From: CAVVFX01 sp963777595
GTDB lineage: Bacteria; Acidobacteriota; Terriglobia; Bryobacterales; Bryobacteraceae
DNA: 64,000 bases
Assembly: GCA_963777595.1 (NCBI GenBank)
Contig: CAVZRE010000045.1
Location: 1-64,000, forward strand
Direction: 5' to 3'
Part shown: one piece after another, positions 44,427 to 53,678 of the stretch
Layout: each line of letters starts with the position of its first letter
How positions within the stretch are numbered: position 1 is the first letter of the stretch
The notes under the pieces: model-generated
What the model was told of the DNA's origin: nothing
The model's input: the letters and a program-made list of their open reading frames with translations, nothing else
Databases searched by the model: none
Program-made: the position numbers and the translations under genes

Positions 44427-46238
44427 CTATTTCTTGCTCAAGTCCTCAATCGAAGCCTTCAGCAACCCGACCGCATACGCCGTGTTGTGAATGCCCTTGC
44501 TCCCGTCGTTGGTGACAAAGAGCCAGTTATACGCCGCTTCCAACTGAGGCCGAGTCCACGTAGCATCGATAGTCAGAGCCGACTTGGGCTGACCCAGCGG
44601 AGGCAGCATCGTGCTCAGTTGATCGAGCAGTTCCTGCACTTCCGTCTGCACGCCATCGATTTTTCCATCGCCATTGTAGTCCATCAGCGGGAAATTGAAC
44701 GTGGTGACTTCCGGTCCATGGCAAGTTTGGCACGCGCCCACCAGATCCACCGGCGTAGTGCTTCCGGCCGGTACGTAACTGGGCTTGAAGGTGTGGCCGC
44801 CGGCCTTGAGGAACGCCGCATCCGTGGCTGCGACGGCTTGCATGTGACAGTCAACGCACGTGTCCTGGGTGACGAAACCATGCGCCGAACTCGGAATGCT
44901 CTGTCCGTAAGTGAAGCCATTGGCGCCCTCGAGCATGTCGGCCTGAGGGCCTTCATGCGGGCCGAAATAGGCGCTTCCCGCTGTACTGGCCGCGTAGACT
45001 GCCGCGTTTTGCCGGCTCTGGTGGCAGTTCATGCAGAGTGCGCCCTCGCCGGCGTTCGAAATCTTCGTCCCATCGGCTAAAGTTACCGGGACATCGGTGC
45101 GGATCAGGTGCGCCGCCGTCGACGGAGCAGTCTGTCCGTGGGGTTCGTGACAGGCCTGGCAGCCGATCGCGCCGTATGCCGTGCTCACGTTCGTCGCGCC
45201 CGTCATCCGGCCAATGAAGCCGGCGGAAGTGTGACAGCCGACGCAAGTGGCGTTGCCGGCGGGGTCGGTGGTAGTCACGGCGTGCATGGAATTGTTCCAT
45301 TCAGTGGCCTTAAAGTGATGGGTCGGATCGTCGTGGCACGAAGCGCATGTGCCTGTAGCCGTAGGCACCGAAACCGCCCAGGGTGTTCCGCCGGAATTCG
45401 CATGTTCGCTCCCCGGTCCGTGGCAATTCTCGCACTGAATGTTGGCGACATTTTGCAGTGCCGGCGGCATATTGGTCCAATTGGCCGGCGTGATCGTAGT
45501 GGGAGGCGTCCAGCCAAGCTGCGCCATGACTTTATCGAACCCCCCGTTCGGAATGGTGGAATTGGTATCGTAGCCTACCGTATGGCATCCCCAGCACGAA
45601 CTGGAATACGACGTGTCTCCCGCGGTTCCGGTGATCTCACTCGTGAAGATTTGAGCATGCAGGGTCTTGGACCACGACTGCACCATCTGCGGCGCCGGGC
45701 CTGAGTCGTGGCACTTCGCACACGCCGAAATGCCGACGTAAGTCGCTCCGACGATCGTGATCGCGACGGTCGCAGTGGGACCGCTATGTGTCGTGATCGT
45801 AGCGGAAATCTGATAAACGCCAGTCATGTCCGGGCGGAGCAACGCTCGTCCGGCTACCTGGGTGGTCAGCCGGTCCGAAGGTTCATACACCGGAATATTG
45901 GAACCTAAGGGGCTCGTTCCGATCGATGCCTTTGAGCCGTCCGGTTTGATGGTCATCGTCCAGGTGACCCCGTTAATGTCCGACGGAGCGACAGTATTGC
46001 TTACCTGCGCTTCCAGATAAGCTGGTTGGCCAAGCCCAACCGTGGTCAAACCAATCGAACTCTCGGTGGTTGCCGGAAGACCGTAGCTCGCAATCTCTCC
46101 CGCTGTCAGCGCCCGCACGGCAAGATTCGCCTGCAGGTTTGTCTGAGCGTACGCTGCAGTCGAAGCGACCAGAGTGAGTAGCACCACTGCCAGACGGCCA
46201 GGTGGCGTTCTCCAAGTCCATAGTTTCAAGCGTGACAT
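44427..46238 (-). CDS. Nine-haem c-type cytochrome, exported
   Basis: 603 residues from ATG 46238 with GGAG upstream. Signal peptide LAVVLLTLVASTAAYAQ, an Ig-like region (about 20-165), then nine CxxCH motifs: CAKCH, CWGCH, CENCH, CASCH, CVGCH, CQACH, CMNCH, CVDCH and CQTCH. Many distant His (TLHAQIF, GSEHANS, SMHAVTT, SSAHGFV, GGHTF) can serve as sixth ligands. The C-terminal 80 residues lack haem motifs. This resembles cytochrome c-554 / tetrahaem-like electron carriers and should pass electrons across the periplasm or outer envelope. No dedicated oxidoreductase partner is adjacent. Confidence 0.9.
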   Translation of the reverse strand: MSRLKLWTWRTPPGRLAVVLLTLVASTAAYAQTNLQANLAVRALTAGEIASYGLPATTESSIGLTTVGLGQPAYLEAQVSNTVAPSDINGVTWTMTIKPDGSKASIGTSPLGSNIPVYEPSDRLTTQVAGRALLRPDMTGVYQISATITTHSGPTATVAITIVGATYVGISACAKCHDSGPAPQMVQSWSKTLHAQIFTSEITGTAGDTSYSSSCWGCHTVGYDTNSTIPNGGFDKVMAQLGWTPPTTITPANWTNMPPALQNVANIQCENCHGPGSEHANSGGTPWAVSVPTATGTCASCHDDPTHHFKATEWNNSMHAVTTTDPAGNATCVGCHTSAGFIGRMTGATNVSTAYGAIGCQACHEPHGQTAPSTAAHLIRTDVPVTLADGTKISNAGEGALCMNCHQSRQNAAVYAASTAGSAYFGPHEGPQADMLEGANGFTYGQSIPSSAHGFVTQDTCVDCHMQAVAATDAAFLKAGGHTFKPSYVPAGSTTPVDLVGACQTCHGPEVTTFNFPLMDYNGDGKIDGVQTEVQELLDQLSTMLPPLGQPKSALTIDATWTRPQLEAAYNWLFVTNDGSKGIHNTAYAVGLLKASIEDLSKK

Positions 46239-46577
46239 CGCAAAATGCTCCACATTATGTTCTAAGATAAACCGATCTTATTATATGTGAGCGATTGCAA
46301 CAATTAAATAGAGATTCTCGACAGCCATCTCTGAAACACCCGACACCACGCGCGCTTTGTAGCTACGTTATTTCATCTAAATAACTTATCGGCAAAAGAA
46401 ACAAGTCGGCGTTACCGGCGACATCATCGCCAACCGACCCAGTTGATGAAAACTCACCACTTGTGATGGAGCGGGTGCGGGAAATCCCCCAACACAAAAT
46501 GCTGCCCTCATCTTCCATAAATCGGCGGCCCGAACCGCTGGCTTACACCTCGAGCCGCGACCGTGAAGGCGATTCGT
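46239..46577. other. Spacer before the nine-haem cytochrome
   Basis: About 340 bases upstream of the cytochrome gene and downstream of the GH35 fusion gene (both minus strand). It should hold the cytochrome promoter; AAGAT-AAACCG-ATCTT near 46264-46279 is an inverted repeat next to AT-rich TTATTATATG. I see no gene in it. Confidence 0.4.
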
Positions 46578-49256
46578 CTACGACTGGTGAGCGGGCCGGT
46601 GGATTCCAGCTTTCTCGAACGCCGGAGCCAGTCGCTGATAGCACAGCTTTGCGGTCGGGATCGGCTCGTAACCTGGCTTCGAATGGATCTGCGAGGTAAT
46701 CTCGATCCCCACGAACCCCTGATAACCGAGTTCGTTTAGCAGGCGGAAGTACGCGACATAATCAATGTTCCCGTCACCCGGCAAAAGGTATTGGTGATGG
46801 GCGCGATCCCCTGTCGAGTCCTTAACCGCGATGTAGGACGTGTAAGGTAGCAGTTCGCGCAAAGTCTCTTCGAGCGACAGTCCTTGCACCTGATAGTGGC
46901 TGTAATCGTAAACGATCCGGAGGCGGGGACTATTCACCTGCTTCAACAGCCATAACGCGCGCTCCGGCATATCCACTGTCTGGTCGGCATGCGGCTTGAA
47001 GCAGAGCGTGACGCCGCCGTCCTCGCCGAGTTTGGCCCATTCATGCAAATCGGCGGCGATCCGCTCTTTCGTCTGGTCCCAATCTTCCGACTTTCCGCCC
47101 AGCACGGTCTCAAACACCGGCAGTCTCTGAGGCGACAGTTCGTGTGCCAGCGCGATGGCAAGCTTCAGCCGTTCAATATTGCGTGCCCGGTTACCCATGA
47201 TGGATAACGAGTCCATCAGCGAGGGCAGGGCGAGCCCGGTGCCGTCGAGTGTGCTGCGGATCTCCCGCCGGTCGGCGGCAGAGAGGACCGCCGGATCGGT
47301 GTACCAACCGGGCATCAGGCAAAGCTCCACGCCGTCATAGCCGATTTCGGCAATCGTGCGCAGCGCGTCCACCGTCTTCAACGACTTCATTCCATATGTG
47401 CCGGTATTGAGGCCGATCGTTTTCACCTGGGACTCCGTCTCCCAAATTGCATGGGTACCTGACGAGATGAATCGCGAGCTGCCGGATTCCAGATCGAGGA
47501 CCACAATCTCATTGCGCCCCTGGTTCAACCAAACCCCGGGACAAAACGCGCTGCGCTGTGGGCCGATTCTCCAATGCCTTCCCAAGTTATGGCCATTTAC
47601 CCAGATGTTGCCCTTGCCCCATCCCCGCATATCGAAAAACGTGTCGCCCGTCGATTGAAGTTCGAAATTGGCGCGATAGAACGCGGGAGCGGTAGCTGGT
47701 TTGCTAGTGAACTTCAAGCCCTTCAGGTCGGTCAACGGCAGGCGAAACATGCTCCACGGCGAAAGCGGCTTACCATTCAGCGTGACGTTCTGCGTGATGC
47801 CCTTCGCATCATCCAGCAGTTTTGGCCCGAAGTTCGTCCGCCCCATATTCTCTACAAGAATGTCCAGATTCTCTCCGCCCTCTAGCGTGACGTCGAGCGA
47901 ATTCTGATGCAGCCGGCGATCCAGTTCGCCCAAGCGTCTGCCGCCTTCGAAAACGATGCCGTAGTCGCGCAATTCATTGATCTCGAGCCTGGCGTTCAGA
48001 AGCTTGCTGCTTTGCGTCCGGTAGAGCACAAAACCGTAACCCTGGCCCAGGGCTTCGAAAGTTTTCGGCGCAGGGGCGCGGACGGGATCGCGCGCGAGGT
48101 CAAACATGGAAGCCGACTCGGTCAATTCGAAACGCGCGATAGAGATCATGGGCAGCGGATCGGGAAGCTCTGGCAGCACTTCCCCGGGCCCGAGATGCTT
48201 GCTGATTACGTCGCGATACAGCTTGAATTTAGGCGCGGTGCGTCCGGCTTCGTCGATCGGCGAATCGTAGTCGTAGCTCGAGATATCCGGCTGATATCCG
48301 CCGTTTTCTCCCACTTCGAAATTTGCGCCGTTCATGAACCCCCACGACGTGCCGCCGTGAACCATATAGAGGTTGAAGCCGATCTTGCGTTCGAGCATCC
48401 AGTCGATGCCCGCAAGATGGACGCTGTTATCGCCGGTGTGATGCTTCTCGCCCCAATGATCAAACCATCCCACCCAATACTCTCCGCACATCCGTGGGCC
48501 GCCTGGCCGGAACTTTGCCAGGTTTTCGAACTCGCGCTGCGGCGCTCCGCCGAAATTGACCACCGCGGGAAGATCGGGCAGCGTTCCGCCGGAAAGCATC
48601 TTCGGCGACGATCCGTCGGCGGTGTACAGAGTCACGTCGATTCCGGAATCGACAATCATTTTGCGTATCGCGTTCATGTACTCGTGATCGCTGCCAAACG
48701 AGCCGTACTCGTTTTCGACCTGCACCATGATGATCGGACCGCCGCGCGTGATCTGCAGGGGAGCAACATGCGTGAGCAGGCGCCTCATATACTTGCTCGC
48801 CGCGGCAATGAAACGCGGATCGCGAGTGCGCACCTTGATCCCGGGCGTCTGCAGCAGCCACCAGGGATATCCGCCAAACTCCCACTCGGCGCAACTGTAG
48901 GGTCCCGGACGCACAATCACCCACAGCCCTTCTTCCTGAGCCATCTTTATATAAGCGGCGATGTCCAGATTGCCGGTGAAGTCATATTCGCCGCGCCGTG
49001 GTTCGTGCAGATTCCAGAAGGAGTACATGCACAGCGTGTTCAGTCCCATGGCGCGCATTTTCTTCATCCGATCGCGCCAGTACTCCCGCGGCACGCGAGC
49101 ATAGTGCATCTCGCCGGATCGCACGACGAAGGGTTTTCCATCCAGCGCAAAGTGGTCTCCGTCGACCGCATACGAATGCGCCGCGGCGTGGACGGTTGAC
49201 TTCGGGATAGCACCCGCTGCCAACACTTTCAGGAGGGAACGGCGGCTCGACTGCAT
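46578..49256 (-). CDS. GH35 beta-galactosidase fused to a sugar-isomerase TIM barrel
   Basis: About 892 residues. Tat-like signal SSRRSLLKVLAAGAIP. Residues 30-340 are GH35: PFVVRSGEMHYARVPREYWR, MYSFWNLHEPRRGEYDFTGN, acid/base Glu in IIMVQVENEYGSFG, and nucleophile Glu probably in MCGEYWVGWFDHWGEKH. Beta-sandwich domains follow to about 615 (GWGKGNIWVNGHNLGRHW). From about 620 a second enzyme domain starts: LKTVDALRTIAEIGYDGVEL, LPVFETVLGGKSEDWDQTKE, VTLCFKPHADQTVD, RIVYDYSHYQVQGLS and YQGFVGIEITSQI, an xylose isomerase-like barrel with its Glu/Asp/His ligands. One uninterrupted frame joins them. Exported galactoside hydrolase with a linked epimerase-like domain. Confidence 0.9.
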   Translation of the reverse strand: MQSSRRSLLKVLAAGAIPKSTVHAAAHSYAVDGDHFALDGKPFVVRSGEMHYARVPREYWRDRMKKMRAMGLNTLCMYSFWNLHEPRRGEYDFTGNLDIAAYIKMAQEEGLWVIVRPGPYSCAEWEFGGYPWWLLQTPGIKVRTRDPRFIAAASKYMRRLLTHVAPLQITRGGPIIMVQVENEYGSFGSDHEYMNAIRKMIVDSGIDVTLYTADGSSPKMLSGGTLPDLPAVVNFGGAPQREFENLAKFRPGGPRMCGEYWVGWFDHWGEKHHTGDNSVHLAGIDWMLERKIGFNLYMVHGGTSWGFMNGANFEVGENGGYQPDISSYDYDSPIDEAGRTAPKFKLYRDVISKHLGPGEVLPELPDPLPMISIARFELTESASMFDLARDPVRAPAPKTFEALGQGYGFVLYRTQSSKLLNARLEINELRDYGIVFEGGRRLGELDRRLHQNSLDVTLEGGENLDILVENMGRTNFGPKLLDDAKGITQNVTLNGKPLSPWSMFRLPLTDLKGLKFTSKPATAPAFYRANFELQSTGDTFFDMRGWGKGNIWVNGHNLGRHWRIGPQRSAFCPGVWLNQGRNEIVVLDLESGSSRFISSGTHAIWETESQVKTIGLNTGTYGMKSLKTVDALRTIAEIGYDGVELCLMPGWYTDPAVLSAADRREIRSTLDGTGLALPSLMDSLSIMGNRARNIERLKLAIALAHELSPQRLPVFETVLGGKSEDWDQTKERIAADLHEWAKLGEDGGVTLCFKPHADQTVDMPERALWLLKQVNSPRLRIVYDYSHYQVQGLSLEETLRELLPYTSYIAVKDSTGDRAHHQYLLPGDGNIDYVAYFRLLNELGYQGFVGIEITSQIHSKPGYEPIPTAKLCYQRLAPAFEKAGIHRPAHQS

Positions 49257-49458
49257 ATGCACTGTTGTATCACCCGAGGACCTCCTCGAATGACAGCAAA
49301 CAAAATGGACGGAGTTGGCCTGCGAATCACAACGCCTTTTCTCAGTAGAAACAACAGCTTAACCGCTCCACCCCCACTCGTGCCAGTTACTATCAGGCGT
49401 ACCGTACGGTAAACCATCGTCTTTTGAGGTCTGCCGGCGTGCAGCAAGGACCAAACCC

Positions 49459-50058
49459 ATGGCGACACCCAATCAAATAGCAGCCAACAAATTAAACGCG
49501 CAAAAATCCTCAGGCCCCAAGACAGACGAGGGGAAAAAGAAATCCTGCATGAACCGTCTCTCGCACGGCTTCGCCTCGAGTGCCACCGTAATGCCGGGCG
49601 AAGACCCCAACGAATTTAAAGCCCTTGTCGACAGCCTCATCGCTGAATTCCAGCCCGCTACCGAAACCGAACAGATCCTGGTAGAAAAGATGGCAACCAA
49701 CTCCTGGCTCAGCCAGCGCGCCTTCCGGCTGCAAGGCTATGCCTTCGCCGAACAGAGGCTTCGGGACGACAAATTCGGCATTCCCAAAGAGCTCGGACTC
49801 CTTATCCGCTACCACAGCACCGCCGAGCGCGCCTTCCACCGCGCCCACAACGAGCTCGTAAAGGCCCAAAAAGAAAGGAGAAAATCCGAAATTGGGTTCG
49901 ATCCGCAAAAAGCTGGTGAATCACCAGCCCCGTCACCCGAAACTTCAACGAAACCGGTCTCTCCCACCGCAGGCCGGCCAAATTTCCCTTCCCCACCCGC
50001 GCACTTCGAGCCCGAGAACCTTCCCGAGACCCAAATTCCCCTCCACAAGGCCGCCTGA
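49459..50058 (+). CDS. Hypothetical protein of a family common in Acidobacteriota
   Basis: 199 residues. The N-terminus IAANKLNAQKSSGPKTDEGK and KKSCMNRLSHGFASSATVMP is a recurring opening in many short acidobacterial and planctomycete proteins (NAQxSTGPxTxEGK..S..N..KHG). A helical part follows (QILVEKMATNSWLSQRAFRL, LIRYHSTAERAFHRAHNELV) and the C-terminus is Pro/Ser-rich and variable. No signal, no membrane segment. The role is unknown; the resemblance to short-peptide DNA-associated motifs is not strong enough for a call. Confidence 0.7.
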   Translation: MATPNQIAANKLNAQKSSGPKTDEGKKKSCMNRLSHGFASSATVMPGEDPNEFKALVDSLIAEFQPATETEQILVEKMATNSWLSQRAFRLQGYAFAEQRLRDDKFGIPKELGLLIRYHSTAERAFHRAHNELVKAQKERRKSEIGFDPQKAGESPAPSPETSTKPVSPTAGRPNFPSPPAHFEPENLPETQIPLHKAA

Positions 50059-50136
50059 GCGCCGCCTTTTGACTCGAACCTGAACCCTCAACCGTCCCCC
50101 GATCTCGTAGTGTCTTATTTCGCCGATGCGCGAAAT

Positions 50137-50165
50137 GCTGGCACTCTACCTCCGAGTGTGCTAAC
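50137..50165 (+). promoter_or_regulatory. Degenerate CIRCE-like operator upstream of groES
   Basis: GCTGGCACTC (50137-50146), 7 bases, then GAGTGTGCTAAC (50154-50165). The HrcA operator CIRCE is TTAGCACTC-N9-GAGTGCTAA; both half-sites are recognisable here, with a two-base insertion in the right arm and a changed left end. It lies about 55 bases upstream of the groES start, the right place for HrcA control of the chaperonin operon. Binding is inference. Confidence 0.5.
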
Positions 50166-50219
50166 AATAGATGAGGATCAAACGATCCAAATCTGCACTC
50201 GAAGAATTCAGAATCCAAA

Positions 50220-50537
50220 ATGAAAATTCGTCCTTTGTACGACCGCGTGGTGGTGAAGCGCGTTGAAAAGCTGGAGGCCATGCAGGGCGGCCTCTACATT
50301 CCTGACTCCGCCAAGGAAAAGCCCCAGGAGGGCGAAGTCGTCGCCGTCGGCCGCGGCAAGCGTCTCGAAAATGGAGAACTTGTTCCGCTCGATGTGCAGG
50401 CCGGCGATCGCATCCTGTTCGGCAAATACTCCGGCAACGAGATCAAGCTGGATGGTGAAGAGATCATGATTATGCGCGAGGACGAGATCCTCGGCATCCT
50501 CGATAGTCAACCCGTGGCCGCCAAAAAGGCCAGTTAA
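50220..50537 (+). CDS. groES: GroES co-chaperonin
   Basis: 105 residues: MKIRPLYDRVVVKRVEKLEA, the mobile loop MQGGLYIPDSAKEKPQEGEV, VAVGRGKRLENGELVPLDVQ, AGDRILFGKYSGNEIKLDGE and EIMIMREDEILGIL. This is full-length with a short extension (DSQPVAAKKAS). It forms the heptameric lid of GroEL in the cytoplasm. It is followed by groEL after 20 bases, with AAGGAAAAG before the groEL start, as one operon. Confidence 0.98.
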   Translation: MKIRPLYDRVVVKRVEKLEAMQGGLYIPDSAKEKPQEGEVVAVGRGKRLENGELVPLDVQAGDRILFGKYSGNEIKLDGEEIMIMREDEILGILDSQPVAAKKAS

Positions 50538-50557
50538 TTAAGGAAAAGAATCGAAAA

Positions 50558-52174
<1,617 letters not shown>

Positions 52175-52186
52175 CAGTACTTGTGT

Positions 52187-52204
52187 GACAGGCTTTAGCC
52201 TGTC
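52187..52204. repeat. Small palindrome after groEL
   Basis: GACAGGCTTTAGCCTGTC (52187-52204): GACAGGCT pairs with AGCCTGTC with almost no loop. AGGCTTCAGCCT at 53643-53654 is a variant. Such elements recur in spacers of this window and may be dispersed repeats. Confidence 0.5.
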
Positions 52205-52209
52205 GAGTA

Positions 52210-52237
52210 AACGGCCCAGCCGCAAGGCTGGGCCGTT
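52210..52237 (+). terminator. Terminator of the groESL operon
   Basis: AACGGCCCAGC (52210-52220) and GCTGGGCCGTT (52227-52237) form a perfect 11-bp stem with a 6-base loop 36 bases after the groEL stop. The sequence after it (GCTATTT) has a short T-run. It lies just before the stop of the convergent catalase-like gene and can serve both. Confidence 0.75.
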
Positions 52238-52238
52238 G

Positions 52239-53192
52239 CTATTTCAGCGCCGCTCTCCTTCGCCTGCCACTCAATAGATAGACATCCGCCCGAGTATCGA
52301 GCAATGGATCCCCGGATGGTTCAATTCCGTCGACCCGTGGAATCGGGTCGAAGATAATCCTGCGAGCCTCATTGTCTTCCTCCGGAATCGCCTCCGTCAA
52401 AGTGACCGTCCCAAGCTGGGTTTCGGCGCGTTCAGCAGGCCAATAAGCCGTAGCGTCGTCGACCGTATCCCCACTCTCCGCCACCTGAACCGCTATGTTG
52501 AACTTCACGGGACCCTTCGCCAGTCTCTCTTTGATCTCGTCAAACAGAAAATTAGGACTCTTCGCCGCCGCCGCGGCAGCATCCAGATGTTCCGTGCCGG
52601 CCTCGGGATGGATCCGGTAGCGGCCGTATTTCTCGGCGCCGTCCTTACCAATAAATTTGAACGCGTTTACCCCGAAGAAAGCCTCCCGCGCGAAGCTGGA
52701 AGGAATCGGCTTGGGCGCTTGCACAAAACTGAGAGCCGTCGGATGCGAGCCCAGAAATACTTCTACCGGCGAGGGCTTGGCCGCGCCCGGCCCACTGGCA
52801 TGCGCCGCTTGCAGGAATTCAAGAAAGGCCTCCGGTGTTCGCACCGGAAATCCATTGTGCGAGTGGGCAATGATATCGGTGTGAACGTGGTCCGCAAGAT
52901 AGAACCGGATGGCACATCCCCGGGGACTCGCCACGGCCGGGTCGTTATCGGGTATCGTCGGAATTCCGGTCGAATCCGAGAAGCGCACGATGACCGGCGT
53001 GCTTTCTCTCGCCACGTGCGGCGCGCGTGTAAGAGAAGTGGCTCCCGGCGCGGGCGTGAATTCGCCGCGGATCATTACTCCTTTCGCATGCGCTGGACGG
53101 AAGCCGGGATGAATGCCGCCGTTCAGATCGTCCAGCGCCTGTAGCAGGTCATGGCTAAGCGCCTTGGCGTGATCGTCGATTTTAGGTGTCAT
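52239..53192 (-). CDS. Catalase-family haem peroxidase (SrpA-like)
   Basis: 317 residues from ATG 53192 (MTPKIDDHAKALS); a frame to 53225 is open. Catalase-fold marks: GFRPAHAKGVMIRGEFTPAP with the distal His, VIVRFSDSTGIPTIPDNDPA, CAIRFYLADHVHTDIIAHSH and the proximal Tyr in TRADVYLLSGRRR. It lacks the longer domains of normal catalases (480 residues and more), as in SrpA/EasC-like short catalases, which act as peroxidases or have unclear substrates. No signal peptide. Transcribed alone. Confidence 0.85.
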   Translation of the reverse strand: MTPKIDDHAKALSHDLLQALDDLNGGIHPGFRPAHAKGVMIRGEFTPAPGATSLTRAPHVARESTPVIVRFSDSTGIPTIPDNDPAVASPRGCAIRFYLADHVHTDIIAHSHNGFPVRTPEAFLEFLQAAHASGPGAAKPSPVEVFLGSHPTALSFVQAPKPIPSSFAREAFFGVNAFKFIGKDGAEKYGRYRIHPEAGTEHLDAAAAAAKSPNFLFDEIKERLAKGPVKFNIAVQVAESGDTVDDATAYWPAERAETQLGTVTLTEAIPEEDNEARRIIFDPIPRVDGIEPSGDPLLDTRADVYLLSGRRRRAALK

Positions 53193-53291
53193 AACTGAAT
53201 TTCCAGATGTGAGGGGTGTCCGCAAAGATGCAGCCGCGTGTTGACTTTCGTGGATACATTCGTTCTGCAGTCCGGGTTACAATGTTACTCC

Positions 53292-53639
53292 ATGAAGCTA
53301 CTCAAGCACATACTAAGTTCTGCGGCATTAGCTGCTGCTCTCACCCTGCCGTTAGCATTCGCACAAACGCCGGCGCCTAAATCCAGCACGACGCCGAAGA
53401 CTGGGACTAAAAAGGCTCCTCCGTCGGCAGCCGACATCGCCGATGCGAAGTCTAAAGGGTTGGTCTGGGTTAACACCAACTCCAGCACGAAGGCTTATCA
53501 CAAGAGTGACGACAAGTATTACGGAAACACCAAGTCCGGAAAGTTCATGGCCGAAGCCGACGCACAGAAGGCCGGTTATCATCTGGCCAAAGAAAGCCCA
53601 ATCGGCAAAAAGAAGACCACCACGCCTCCCGCCAAGTAG
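53292..53639 (+). CDS. Small exported hypothetical protein
   Basis: 115 residues from ATG 53292; a longer frame to 53238 is open. Signal peptide LLKHILSSAALAAALTLPLA with cleavage near FAQTPA, then a Thr/Pro/Lys-rich segment and the conserved part GLVWVNTNSSTKAYHKSDDK, YYGNTKSGKFMAEADAQKAG, YHLAK. This core (VWVNT..YHK....YGKT..GK.M.E.DA...GY) recurs in small secreted proteins of Acidobacteriota and others. Function unknown. Confidence 0.75.
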   Translation: MKLLKHILSSAALAAALTLPLAFAQTPAPKSSTTPKTGTKKAPPSAADIADAKSKGLVWVNTNSSTKAYHKSDDKYYGNTKSGKFMAEADAQKAGYHLAKESPIGKKKTTTPPAK

Positions 53640-53678
53640 AATAGGCTTCAGCCTGTGCCTTTCCCGTGGAACCACTTC

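Noticed and set aside
47907..49199. A 430-codon plus-strand frame over the GH35 gene
   Set aside because: It is antisense to conserved GH35 motifs and shows no domain.
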